A stretch of DNA of 64,000 nt from an unidentified eubacterium SCB49 (GTDB lineage: Bacteria; Bacteroidota; Bacteroidia; Flavobacteriales; Flavobacteriaceae), in the NCBI GenBank assembly GCA_000170815.1, contig ABCO01000001.1, positions 496,001 to 560,000 on the forward strand. The letters are read 5' to 3'. The notes below the pieces were generated by a model. It saw nothing but the letters and a program-made list of their open reading frames with translations, ran no database searches and was not told the DNA's origin. Shown one piece after another: positions 45,917 through 54,899 of the stretch. Within the stretch, counting starts at the first letter, position 1, and every line of letters starts with the position of its first letter. The position numbers and the translations under genes are program-made.

Positions 45917-46028
45917 TTTAAGCACCTAATTTAGTGAATAAAAACTCAATAGAAAATCAGAGAGTTCTGATAGTTATCGGGATTTGTAGCTAGGCTAGAA
46001 CCAAGCAATTAATTTTAGCCGTTGTTGT
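45917..46028 (-). repeat. Palindromic intergenic repeat, copy R1
   Basis: This copy spans 112 bases, from TTTAAGCACC to CGTTGTTGT, and is 111/112 identical by eye to R4 (56208-56319). Its centre ATCAG-AGAGTT-CTGAT is a hairpin. It lies 12 bases past the stop of the gene at 46041-46574. Confidence 0.88.
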
Positions 46029-46040
46029 GCATAGTTTTTT

Positions 46041-46574
46041 TCATTCCGATTCGCTCAATTTTATTTCATTCGGTTTTTCTGGAAATCCGATTAATTTCTT
46101 TTTAACAATAAACATTTTAGTTTCTCCGTCAGTTAATTTAATCGTATCTGTTTTCCTTTCATACTTGCCAAAAAAAAGTCCAGTTGTCGAACCATTTGGT
46201 TGGTTTGTCATATCCGAAATAGAGAAATAGTCAGATTTTTTAGAAAGACTAATTTCATAGTTTTTCTCTCCGATAACAAATTCAAGGCGTTCTGATATTC
46301 TGTCGTGATAATTTATAAACCATAAATTCCAGATTCCGAAAAATATTAATGGACAGACAATTGAATTTATAAAGAACAGATTCGATAGTTTACTTTTAAA
46401 GAAATAGAAAAGAATTCCGATTATAATATTCAGTACGAATAGAAAAGGTACAATGATTACAATTCCAATTGAAACACTTGGGTCAGGTTCCATTTGATAT
46501 GTCCAAAATCCTAGAATTATTATTTCAAGGATTAAAAGTCCAATTCCGTATTTAATAATTCTTTTAGAGTTCAT
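46041..46574 (-). CDS. Hypothetical membrane protein
   Basis: The 177-residue protein has three predicted membrane segments (about 8-27, 34-58, 66-92) and a soluble C-terminal half of about 85 residues with several Tyr, Lys and Asp residues. No family is recognised. A start at ATG 46574 gives a normal basic N-terminus (MNSKRIIKYG). It is flanked by repeats R2 and R1, one gene per interval, as in a gene cassette. Confidence 0.6.
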   Translation of the reverse strand: MNSKRIIKYGIGLLILEIIILGFWTYQMEPDPSVSIGIVIIVPFLFVLNIIIGILFYFFKSKLSNLFFINSIVCPLIFFGIWNLWFINYHDRISERLEFVIGEKNYEISLSKKSDYFSISDMTNQPNGSTTGLFFGKYERKTDTIKLTDGETKMFIVKKKLIGFPEKPNEIKLSESE

Positions 46575-46587
46575 TTATCAACTTACG

Positions 46588-46735
46588 CACAGCTAGTTTA
46601 ATATGGTTTGTAGCGTGTTTTAAGCACCTAATTTAGTAAGTAAATCACAGATAGATAGTCAGGGAGTCTCGATAGCTTTCGGGATTTATAAATAGGCTAT
46701 AACTAGCCATTAATTATAGACGGTGTTACCTGCTG
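46588..46735 (-). repeat. Palindromic intergenic repeat, copy R2
   Basis: From 46613 it matches R3 (52917-53039) with about 9 differences in 123 bases and constant 6304-base spacing. Arms around 46591 and 46700 share GCTAGTT in inverted orientation. It ends in CGGTGTTACCTG just before a truncated gene copy. Confidence 0.85.
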
Positions 46736-46892
46736 TTATTTTTTTATTCGTATTGACTTTCCGAATTCTTTAAATTCAAGCAAATCATTTTTGTTTTCAG
46801 TTTTACCTTGCATTTGAATAATGGTGTTATTTGAATAAAGTAATAGTAGATAATATTTTTCTATTACTCCGTTTACTTCGAGTTCAAATGTT
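46736..46892 (-). pseudogene. Duplicated 3' fragment of the lipoprotein gene
   Basis: These 157 bases repeat the last 52 codons and stop of the lipoprotein gene at 53040-53978, with only two differences seen by eye. Similarity ends abruptly at 46892; the bases beyond (to 46978) are unrelated and lead into the stop of the HerA-like gene. There is no start or signal sequence, so it is a remnant. Together with R2 it forms one arm of the 280-bp direct repeat around the four-gene module. Confidence 0.9.
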
Positions 46893-46978
46893 AGCTTTGG
46901 CGTGAAAGTTCTTTAGTTTTTTGGATTTGGCATTTTGAGCGTTAGAAAAAAATAAATGTGCTTGAACATAGCTTGGGC

Positions 46979-48547
46979 TTAAATATTTTCCTCTTTTTTA
47001 GTTTTCCACCATTGCTTTAATTCAATTAGTTTTGGTTCTCCTATATTAATTATAGCTTTTCCTCCCTCAAGTTTCTCTAATTGAGCATTCAGCTTGACTT
47101 CACTATTTACGCTACCAAGAAATGGAATAATTCTTTTCGTAGATTTATCTTTAACATTGGCACAAATAGGAAATTGAATTTGTGACATAAAATTAAAATC
47201 TTTGTAAACAAAATCTTGAGTTTCTTGAGCGATTAAGATGATTATTATTCCCATAGATCGTAATTCCCTCAACATTGACTCAATTACAGGTCTTGCATTT
47301 TTATGTTGCAGAAAATTCTGTGCTTCATCAATAATAATAACGTGCTTTAAAGCTTTTATATTATTTGTTACAGCAGTATCACCAGATTTTTTAATGCTAT
47401 CATACATATATTTTAAGAGGTTAAATGTTACAAATTGTTTAATCTCCTTTGTAACCTCTGAAGGCATTGAAATGTATGTACTTTGATTAAATATAGAATA
47501 CGATTTGGATTCATCATAAATACCAGAGTTTATAAGTTGTTGAATAACGCTTGTAGTTGTATCAAATTTACCTTTATTTTTTTCTAAAATATTTTCTAAT
47601 AATTCGTCTAATGTTGGTGAAGAATTATTATCAAAATAATAGTCTTTTATTTCTCTTACCAAGCTAGCTGACTGAACTTGACCAATACTCTTAAAAAAAG
47701 TTCTTAAATCACTTGCAAAAGACTCAATATAGTTTTGATTACTTAAATCATAGTTTTTTAATGGACTAAAAGGAAAACCGTTTTGATGCTTAATATCTAT
47801 GAAATTAGCTTTAGTTGAAGACAAAAATGTATCAAGTTTTTCTTTAGTATCTGTTCCTTTAAAATCAAAAAAAGTAAAGTTTAGTTCATATTCTGTTTGT
47901 TTGGAAATTTGATAAATTAAATCAAATACAAGTTGGGTTTTTCCTGATCCTGTTGTGCCTGCAATTCCAAAATGACGACTTGTGTATTCTGTTTCGTCAT
48001 TTATTTTAATTTTAATAGGTTCACCATTAAGTTCGTTTCCTAGGCTTAATTCAATAGGTTTATTTGTGCTATTGATTAAATTAGTAGTTGTTTCTGTTTT
48101 ATCAAAACTTGAAACATACACATTAGATTTTCTTTTGTGTAATCCTTTTTTTACTAGGTCCAGTAAGAGTGAGATATGTTCTCCTTTCGTAATGTCACTA
48201 TTGTTTAATTTATTATTCCAAACTTCAAGACCATCTTTTAAATGAAGTTTATAAAGTTTAATAAATTCACTCTCTGTCAATTCTTTACTATAGTGCTGAT
48301 CGAAAATGGTTTTATAAAGAGTAAAATTATCTACGTCATTAACCAAACGACCAAAAATGTTGCTTGTAGGTGTATATTCTCTTCCGTTTTGAGGTAGACT
48401 ATTTTCGTTTTCGTGAAACAGACGACCTTTTTCAATACTTAATGACAGAGCAATTCTTCCTGTAATTGTATCTCTTTTAAATTTATATATATCTGTAAGC
48501 CTATCTAATAATTCTGTACTTTCTGAATCTATTTTAAATCTAATCAT
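46979..48547 (-). CDS. DndE-like domain fused to HerA/FtsK ATPase
   Basis: Residues 1 to about 125 resemble DndE of DNA phosphorothioation systems: DTITGRIALSLSIEKG (compare the NxLxRxALxxSLEE motif) and NGREYTPTSNIFG. Residues about 165-522 form a HerA/FtsK-like translocase: Walker A GTTGSGKT (197-204), Walker B VIIIDEAQ (403-410, Asp407/Glu408), then LRELRSMGIIIILIAQE. The fused protein would bind DNA and pump or remodel it with ATP. It is the last gene of a four-gene operon and overlaps the DndD-like gene by 8 bases. DptH/DndH of Dnd restriction modules is also HerA-like, which supports a defence role; function here is inference. Confidence 0.78.
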   Translation of the reverse strand: MIRFKIDSESTELLDRLTDIYKFKRDTITGRIALSLSIEKGRLFHENENSLPQNGREYTPTSNIFGRLVNDVDNFTLYKTIFDQHYSKELTESEFIKLYKLHLKDGLEVWNNKLNNSDITKGEHISLLLDLVKKGLHKRKSNVYVSSFDKTETTTNLINSTNKPIELSLGNELNGEPIKIKINDETEYTSRHFGIAGTTGSGKTQLVFDLIYQISKQTEYELNFTFFDFKGTDTKEKLDTFLSSTKANFIDIKHQNGFPFSPLKNYDLSNQNYIESFASDLRTFFKSIGQVQSASLVREIKDYYFDNNSSPTLDELLENILEKNKGKFDTTTSVIQQLINSGIYDESKSYSIFNQSTYISMPSEVTKEIKQFVTFNLLKYMYDSIKKSGDTAVTNNIKALKHVIIIDEAQNFLQHKNARPVIESMLRELRSMGIIIILIAQETQDFVYKDFNFMSQIQFPICANVKDKSTKRIIPFLGSVNSEVKLNAQLEKLEGGKAIINIGEPKLIELKQWWKTKKEENI

Positions 48548-50645
48548 TGCTTGTAGTATTAAAATAACCGTTTTTTAAATTTGTATTTGCTCCATCATTA
48601 AACAGTAAATAAGATTTTGAAATGTTTTCTGAAATATCTTTATATCGTTTAGGTGTGATCTCACTATTTGTTGAAAATAGTACGACTTGTTCTGAAAGAG
48701 TTGGATAATATTTTTTTGTAATGCTATCTCTGTGTTCTTCATCTAGTCTACCAAGAGGTGTATCTATAAATATTGGTAAGCTTTGTATTGATTCATTTAA
48801 TATTGCTTTAATCAAACACGAGATATAAATCTGCTTTTCTCCAGATGATAAACTTTCTTTTCTTATTTCATTATCATCTTGATCCAATAATGTGATTTTC
48901 ATTCCTTGACCTTTTGCAAGCGTTACTACTTTTACATCCTCAATAAATCGATTATTATTTTCTTCATTATTTAATTTATGCATCAATATGTTTAATTCGT
49001 TAAGAATAGTTGTTTCTAAACTCTTTTCGTGACTCTTTTTTTGTTCTTCAAGAAATAAGTTTAACACATCAATATATTTCTGACTTTCTTTAATCTTTAG
49101 TTTATTTTGTTCATTTATATCTACTTTTTTCACCAACGTTTGTAGTTGTTGATTTAAACGAACGATATCGCTTTCTAATTTCTTTATTTTTACTTTATTA
49201 CCACCAATCTGCTCCTTATTTATATCTCTTTTGTATTCAGTAGTTTCTTTTTCAGATATTGCCTCTAAAATATATTCGTCTTCTTGATCTGCATCAACTT
49301 TACTCAAAGTTTTATTTAATTCTAAAAGTTTAATTTGCACTTCATTAAACTCCTCAATTGTAGTCTCGAATAAACCTTTAGATTGCTCATTAACTAGGTT
49401 CATAGCATCTTGAATAATATTTTTTTCTGAATTATTCAAATCGTGCTCAAATTCTAATTCTTGATAATCTCGATTATCACTAAATAACTCTGAACCTAAA
49501 TTTTTAGCCTTTTCGTAATAAAAGTTTTTGTCCCTAAAAGACATTGTAGAATTGTCTGGTTCAGGTGGTTTATTAAAAAGAAGCTCAATAAAATTCTCGA
49601 TTTTTTCAGAATTTTCTTTTGATGAATTTTGTGATAATTCGTTTTTCTCTTGAATTTCAAGATGTTCGCTTACTTCTTCAAGTTTTCCTGTTAGAATAGT
49701 TAAAGGAATTATTTCGCTTAATTCATTAAATTTTTCGGATAATTCAAGTCTCTTTGCCTGTAACTTTTCTATTTCGGATGAAATCGATTCTCTATCAAAA
49801 ATAGAATTGCCTTGTTTACTGTGTTGTGATATAAAATTATCGTATTTCCTGATAGATTTCTTTAAATCATCAATCTCTTTAAGCTTTTCGGCATTCTCTT
49901 CTTCAAGCTTTTCAATATCGATGTTAAAGAGTTCAATAGCTTTTTCTTTATCTACAATTTGTTCTTGTAAATTTTTAGATGCTCCTTCTTTTTTAAGAGA
50001 ATTTATATAAAAATCTATATCTTCAATAAGTGTAACATAAGTATCTAACCCTAAAATTTTACCTAAAGCATCATTTATAAAACTTCCTTCTTCCTTAATT
50101 GATAAGTTGGCTATTTCAGATATTTTTTCTGCATCAAAAAAGACAAATTTTGCAGCATCTATCGGAATTATATAATCATTTATAAAGTTAATTTTATCTG
50201 CTTCATCATCAAAAATTTCCATTTTTGAATTGGCATCTAAAATCATAAGTTCTTCACTCATACTAGAAACATTAAATTTCCTAGTAATAATTACGCTTTC
50301 AGAATTAGAATTTAATTTTTTTAGTTCCGGTAATTCAATTTCTGAAATAAGTAAGCTAACAGAAAAAGTATCTTTATTCTCTTTTTTTGCAGTCCAATTA
50401 AGAGATTGAAACATAAAAGAATCATAATTTTTTTCTTTTTTAATTTCTTGTTTAAAGTTATTATCTACTTTTTCAATTTGACGACCATACAAGCACCAAA
50501 CTATTGAAATTAGGAAATTAGTTTTACCATAACCATTTTTACCTCCGATTAAAATAATATTTTCATCAGAATTGGTAGTTAAGTCAATATTAACTTCTTT
50601 GTAATATTGCCTAAAATTGTTGATTTTTATTTCGGATAATTTCAT
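48540..50645 (-). CDS. DndD-like SMC/Rad50-type ATPase
   Basis: The 701-residue protein has Walker A GGKNGYGKT (34-42) after INNFRQYY, a DndD-like segment IPIDAAKFVFFDAEKI, a long coiled coil (about 215-575) and a C-terminal ABC signature LSSGEK (599-604) with Walker B PIFIDTPLGRLD (Asp628). This is the split-head SMC layout of DndD, the ATPase of DNA phosphorothioation. DndA, DndB and DndC are not present in the window. Its ATG overlaps the stop of the small gene by four bases (ATGA), so translation is coupled. Codon use is very AT-rich, like the whole operon. Confidence 0.82.
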   Translation of the reverse strand: MKLSEIKINNFRQYYKEVNIDLTTNSDENIILIGGKNGYGKTNFLISIVWCLYGRQIEKVDNNFKQEIKKEKNYDSFMFQSLNWTAKKENKDTFSVSLLISEIELPELKKLNSNSESVIITRKFNVSSMSEELMILDANSKMEIFDDEADKINFINDYIIPIDAAKFVFFDAEKISEIANLSIKEEGSFINDALGKILGLDTYVTLIEDIDFYINSLKKEGASKNLQEQIVDKEKAIELFNIDIEKLEEENAEKLKEIDDLKKSIRKYDNFISQHSKQGNSIFDRESISSEIEKLQAKRLELSEKFNELSEIIPLTILTGKLEEVSEHLEIQEKNELSQNSSKENSEKIENFIELLFNKPPEPDNSTMSFRDKNFYYEKAKNLGSELFSDNRDYQELEFEHDLNNSEKNIIQDAMNLVNEQSKGLFETTIEEFNEVQIKLLELNKTLSKVDADQEDEYILEAISEKETTEYKRDINKEQIGGNKVKIKKLESDIVRLNQQLQTLVKKVDINEQNKLKIKESQKYIDVLNLFLEEQKKSHEKSLETTILNELNILMHKLNNEENNNRFIEDVKVVTLAKGQGMKITLLDQDDNEIRKESLSSGEKQIYISCLIKAILNESIQSLPIFIDTPLGRLDEEHRDSITKKYYPTLSEQVVLFSTNSEITPKRYKDISENISKSYLLFNDGANTNLKNGYFNTTSND

Positions 50646-50824
50646 TTAACGGATTTATTAATGGTGTCATCAATTTTTTGTTGATGATAGTTTTTTCTAG
50701 AATGTAATTTTTTTGTTTTTACAGAATCCAATAAAGTTTCTATAGAATTAAAATTGACACCTTTTTCATTACAAATTTCTTTGAGTCTTTGACTTTGTAG
50801 TATTTTGGTTTCCTTTATTTTCAT
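50642..50824 (-). CDS. Small basic protein of the DndD/DndE module
   Basis: The 60-residue, Lys-rich, helix-forming protein (MKIKETKILQSQRLKEICNE) has no membrane segment. ATGA overlaps join it to both neighbours, which strongly supports its being a real gene. No family is recognised with confidence. Small proteins of this size accompany some DndD-type operons, so a subunit or adaptor role is plausible but unproven. Confidence 0.7.
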   Translation of the reverse strand: MKIKETKILQSQRLKEICNEKGVNFNSIETLLDSVKTKKLHSRKNYHQQKIDDTINKSVK

Positions 50825-52731
50825 AAGTTTATATTTAATGAAGTAAGAATATTTTTTGTTTCTTTTAAAGTAAGATCGTAATTTTTATTTAAAAAATTAC
50901 TCATTTGATTAATGTCGTTTAAAGTATTCTTTTTCAGTTTTCCTTTGATTGTTTTACCTAGCTGAATAGGTAGATTTTCATACTTTATTATATCGTAATC
51001 ATTTACTTTATTTGATAAACCAATAAATTTTTGATTAAAAATTATAAACGATTTGTTAGGATCAAGCTTTAAATTGGTTATTATATTTCTTTCGTTTGTC
51101 TTAGCTCTATATTTGTGAACTTCTTCAAGGATTTCAGTTATATGAATAGGGGTGTTTGAGTTCTCCAATAATTCAGTTACAATATCTTTTATTGTTCCTC
51201 CCTTAATATCATTTCTTGTGTTCTCCCATTTTTTTAGACCAAAAGTGCTACTTCTTCCAAAATAAATAATCTCGTTACTACGTTGACAACTACCTCTTAA
51301 AGCTTCTTCACTTTTAGTAGCTTCAGGATAGTGAATACATATCCATTCATAAATTTCACTTAATTTTGATGGTTTATTTAAATTTTCTAAAGCCTCAATA
51401 ATATATTCAGGAACTTGTTTGTGTGTATTTCTTTTAAAAATTATATTTTCATTTAAATCAAGATTCATCTCAAATTCTTCATTAATAATATTTTCGGCAA
51501 TTGGAAATGCAGAAATTAAGACATCTATATTATCATTAATCAAAAATCTTGATAAATAGCTTTTTAGATTAAATGAATAGGATTCTATAATTCTATCATT
51601 TATTCTATTATCAATATCATTAGCCAAAGCATTAAAATCAATTTCATTAACAATTTCTTTTTTGATTAAAAAGAAATTGTTCCAATTATGTCTATTACTA
51701 GCATTAAAATATTTTGGTTGGATTACATCTTCAACACAACCAATCAGCGAAAATTTATCCGACAAGTAAACGTAAAGTATGAAGGTTATAAATTCTCTTG
51801 AAAAAAATGTGAGGTTAGTAATGTTAATAATATCAATCAAATCTTGGTTTATTTCAATTTGTTCAGAATTAGTATCGATATTATATTTTTGAAGTAAATC
51901 ATCATTAAAATTTTGAATAAAAGAGAGTTTATTGAACAATTCATCTAAACACATTACTCTTATTTGTCTTACTCTTTCTCTAGTCAATTTAACTTCTTTT
52001 GCAATATCATCGAGAGTTAATTCCTTTTGATTTTGATATATTTTAAAAGCTTTTTTTACAATTGCTCTTCGTGGGGCATCAAATATGGTATTACTGTTTA
52101 ATAAAAAATCTGTAAGTAAGAATATAGATTCTGATTCAAGTACATTTCTTGGGATTTTTGAAATAGAAAAAGTTCGTTGTATTAAGAAATTGTTTTTTAA
52201 TGATATTAGATACTTTTCTTCTTTCGATTCACTTACTTCTATTACTAAATCTTTTATGATATTTAAATAAAGTTCAATTTCAGGGATTGATTTAGCCCCA
52301 ACGTTTTTCCAATGCTTAATATCTACAGAATTAAAAAATATTTTTTCAGCAAAGTTTTTAATTTTAAAATTCTTTTTTAAATGAAATGTAACAGCGTTTT
52401 TACTTCTTACAGAAAGACTGTTTGTGTTTACAAGAATAAAACTATTAATGACTTCCCTTTGAACTCTAGTTAAATCTGAAATTATTGTTTTTAAAGATTT
52501 TTCTTTTTTTATTTCAGTTTCTATATTTTCAAAATGGTATCCTTGATATCTGTTGCAGATTTCAATTAATTCTTCATTAGATTTCCTTCCGCAATTTCGA
52601 AGTTTATCAAAAGATTTATGTTTGAAGTAGTATTCCTTTAAATCATTTATTGAATTTAATTTATTGTTTTTACAAACGCGGTATGATCGAACACTAATTT
52701 CTTCTTTTCTATAAATATCGTCTATTATCAT
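50821..52731 (-). CDS. Alpha-CTD / sigma-4 / winged-helix DNA-binding protein
   Basis: In the 636 residues, 12-58 resemble the RNA polymerase alpha C-terminal domain (ISVRSYRVCKNN, then LRNCGRKSNEELIEI). A second alpha-CTD-like unit covers about 105-156 (LSVRSKNAV, then WKNVGAKSIPEIELYL). Residues 238-262 (TLDDIAKEVKLTRERVRQI) form a sigma-70 region-4-type helix-turn-helix. The C-terminal part has two winged-helix-like segments (about 441-500 and 512-575) resembling HARE-HTH. It could be the module's regulator or its DNA-recognition subunit. It is the first gene of the operon and overlaps the next by ATGA. Confidence 0.75.
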   Translation of the reverse strand: MIIDDIYRKEEISVRSYRVCKNNKLNSINDLKEYYFKHKSFDKLRNCGRKSNEELIEICNRYQGYHFENIETEIKKEKSLKTIISDLTRVQREVINSFILVNTNSLSVRSKNAVTFHLKKNFKIKNFAEKIFFNSVDIKHWKNVGAKSIPEIELYLNIIKDLVIEVSESKEEKYLISLKNNFLIQRTFSISKIPRNVLESESIFLLTDFLLNSNTIFDAPRRAIVKKAFKIYQNQKELTLDDIAKEVKLTRERVRQIRVMCLDELFNKLSFIQNFNDDLLQKYNIDTNSEQIEINQDLIDIINITNLTFFSREFITFILYVYLSDKFSLIGCVEDVIQPKYFNASNRHNWNNFFLIKKEIVNEIDFNALANDIDNRINDRIIESYSFNLKSYLSRFLINDNIDVLISAFPIAENIINEEFEMNLDLNENIIFKRNTHKQVPEYIIEALENLNKPSKLSEIYEWICIHYPEATKSEEALRGSCQRSNEIIYFGRSSTFGLKKWENTRNDIKGGTIKDIVTELLENSNTPIHITEILEEVHKYRAKTNERNIITNLKLDPNKSFIIFNQKFIGLSNKVNDYDIIKYENLPIQLGKTIKGKLKKNTLNDINQMSNFLNKNYDLTLKETKNILTSLNINL

Positions 52732-52830
52732 TCTAATTTGTAAAGTTTCTTTTAATTCAGTTATCTAAAATACATTTTATTTTTTTATTCAGTTTACGGT
52801 TTTCCTCAATTTCCTTTCAGCGTTAGCAAG

Positions 52831-52879
52831 ATTAGGTACATTTGGTTTCTAGCTTTGGTACAAACCAAATGTGTCTAAT
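52831..52879. repeat. Hairpin upstream of the four-gene module
   Basis: An 11-bp perfect inverted repeat (ACATTTGGTTT, 52838-52848 with 52862-52872) is extended by ATTAG/CTAAT (52831-52835 with 52875-52879). There is no T-run. It lies about 100 bases before the module's first ATG and may be a regulatory or recombination structure. Confidence 0.6.
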
Positions 52880-52880
52880 G

Positions 52881-53039
52881 TGCGGCTAGGTTTAGCTTGT
52901 TTAGAATGATTTTGCTGCGTGTTTTAAGCACCTAATTTAGCAAGTAAATCACTGATAGATAGTCAGCGAGTCTCGATAACTTCCGGGATTTATAAGTAAG
53001 CTATAAATAGCCATTAATTATAGACGTTGTTACCTGCTG
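52881..53039 (-). repeat. Palindromic intergenic repeat, copy R3
   Basis: Inverted arms GGCTAGGTTTAGCTTGTTTA (near 52884) and TAAGTAAGCTATAAATAGCC (52993-53012) bracket a central hairpin region. The right end GACGTTGTTACCTGCTG abuts the lipoprotein stop. From 52917 it is part of the 280-bp direct repeat shared with R2. Confidence 0.85.
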
Positions 53040-53978
53040 TTATTTTTTTATTCGTATTGACTTTCCGAATTCTTTAAATTCAAGCAAATCATTTTTGTTT
53101 TCAGCTTTACCTTGCATTTGAATAATGGTGTTATTTGAATAAAGTAATAGTAGATAATATTTTTCTATTACTCCGTTTACTTTGAGTTCAAATGTTTCCT
53201 CATAAGCCTTATATCCATTGATTATTGTTTTTTCTTTTTTAATTGGTGTTTTAATTTTTGAACCATACTTTTCAATCATTTGTATAGAAAAATCAAACAT
53301 CTGGTCAAATTCAAGTTCGTTTTCTAAAGTTCCCGAACTTAAAATTATTATTGGTTTAATATCTTGACCTTTAGAATATTCTCCAGACTTAGTGTAAAAA
53401 TGAACATTTGCTGAAAAATTAGCGTGTTTAAAAGTTGATTTTCCTTGAATTAAAAATGGGGCTGAACTTAAAGGGTCAATTTTTTTATTTGGATTATATT
53501 TAATGTTCTTAAGTAAGTATTCAATTTCTTCATTTGTAGTTTCATCGTAGATACTATTGTTGATTGCACTAATCATTACACAAAAAGAATTATCTCCAAA
53601 TAATAGCATAGTCAGTTTTTTTGCATCTGGAGACTTAACGCTCATATACTTTGCGTTGTAACCAATAACTTTTAAATCTGCTTTTTCAATTATTTTTCCG
53701 CCCTTTTGCTCAAAGGCTGAATTTTTGAAATTCTTAACTTGATTATCAAAACTATCATCTGCCAATTCCATAACTTGTATTAGTGCTTTATTTCCCTTAA
53801 TTAAGCCAATGAGGTTTTCTTCGGTTTTAAAACTAGAGATTGGAAATGAAACTTTGGAGTTAGGAACTTCAACGTATACAACATCAGTATTCTTTTCTTT
53901 TTCTGTGGTTTGTCCACACGAGTTAAATGAAAATAGAATTGATAATAGGATTATAAAATTGAGTAGTATTTTTTTCAC
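53040..53978 (-). CDS. Hypothetical lipoprotein
   Basis: The 312 residues (GTG start) carry a lipoprotein signal (LFSFNSCGQ). The mature part looks like two related halves: VPNSKVSFPISSFKTEENLIG and, later, a segment ending in ELKVNGVIEKYYLLLLYSNN. No family is recognised. It lies between repeat R3 and the Sel1-type gene. Its last 157 bases are duplicated at 46736-46892 on the far side of the DndD/DndE module. Confidence 0.65.
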   Translation of the reverse strand: MKKILLNFIILLSILFSFNSCGQTTEKEKNTDVVYVEVPNSKVSFPISSFKTEENLIGLIKGNKALIQVMELADDSFDNQVKNFKNSAFEQKGGKIIEKADLKVIGYNAKYMSVKSPDAKKLTMLLFGDNSFCVMISAINNSIYDETTNEEIEYLLKNIKYNPNKKIDPLSSAPFLIQGKSTFKHANFSANVHFYTKSGEYSKGQDIKPIIILSSGTLENELEFDQMFDFSIQMIEKYGSKIKTPIKKEKTIINGYKAYEETFELKVNGVIEKYYLLLLYSNNTIIQMQGKAENKNDLLEFKEFGKSIRIKK

Positions 53979-54097
53979 AATTGCAGGTAAGGTGTTTCTT
54001 TAGTTTGTAATAGATATATTTAAATAGAAGAGAGGAGAGTTAAAACCAGCAATAAAGTTTATATGGTGTTGTAAGTAGTTATTAATCATATCCATTT

Positions 54098-54772
54098 TCA
54101 TTTGCCAATCATCAATAATATTTCGTTAGCACTTCTATGGTCATTGTCTTTATTAGCTATTTTAAAGTAACTTCTTGCTCTTTCGATTGATTTGCCGACA
54201 ACTTCTCCATTTAAATAATAAAGACCGATATAATAATACGCATCTTCAATTTCATATTCATAATTACTCGAATAAGTTTTGTTCTCAACTATTGTTTCAA
54301 ATATTTTCAGCGCTTGTTTTTTATCAGCTTTTGTTCCAATACCAAAATAATAACAATAGGCTAATTGAATTACCATTGATTTTCCTAATTCTTGTTCTTT
54401 CAAATAACATTCAAAGCTTTTTTCAAACTTTTCTAAGTCACGATATATTGTTGCAAGGTTATGAGCTGCGATTGGACTTTTATTTTCGATTGCGTCTTTA
54501 TATAGTTGGATTGCGTATTCGATGTTCTTTTGGCAATATTCTCCTTCGCTATAAAAATCAGCAAGCCTTGTTTTAGATTCAATGTGACCCTTTTCAGACG
54601 CTTTTTTATAAGTTGCGAAAGCTTTTTTCTTATCAATTTCTACAATTATCTTTTCGTCAATTATTAATCCGTGGTCAAAATAGTTGGCTATATTATACAA
54701 TGTTTCAACATCAGCAGAATTAATTTCCGCAATAATATTATTCCAATCCTGTATGTTTTCTATTGGGTTCAA
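54098..54772 (-). CDS. Sel1/TPR-like repeat protein
   Basis: The 224 residues (TTG start) lack a signal peptide or membrane segment and consist of Sel1-type repeats: ATYKKASEKGHIESKTRLADFY, CYYFGIGTKADKKQALKIFE and YYIGLYYLNGEVVGKSIERA. Sel1 repeats mediate protein contacts. The partner is unknown. The stop is preceded by GGTGTTGTAAG, a diverged form of the core found at the other repeat-gene junctions. Confidence 0.65.
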   Translation of the reverse strand: MNPIENIQDWNNIIAEINSADVETLYNIANYFDHGLIIDEKIIVEIDKKKAFATYKKASEKGHIESKTRLADFYSEGEYCQKNIEYAIQLYKDAIENKSPIAAHNLATIYRDLEKFEKSFECYLKEQELGKSMVIQLAYCYYFGIGTKADKKQALKIFETIVENKTYSSNYEYEIEDAYYYIGLYYLNGEVVGKSIERARSYFKIANKDNDHRSANEILLMIGK

Positions 54773-54899
54773 TTTTAACGTGATGTTTTTTTACTCTTGC
54801 AACTGCCTTTGGATAAAGACTAATCTAGCAATTATTTTTATATGTTGTCAGCTTTTAGTGCTTTTATTTCCGATTAATAATTAGTTAATACTCTATTTT

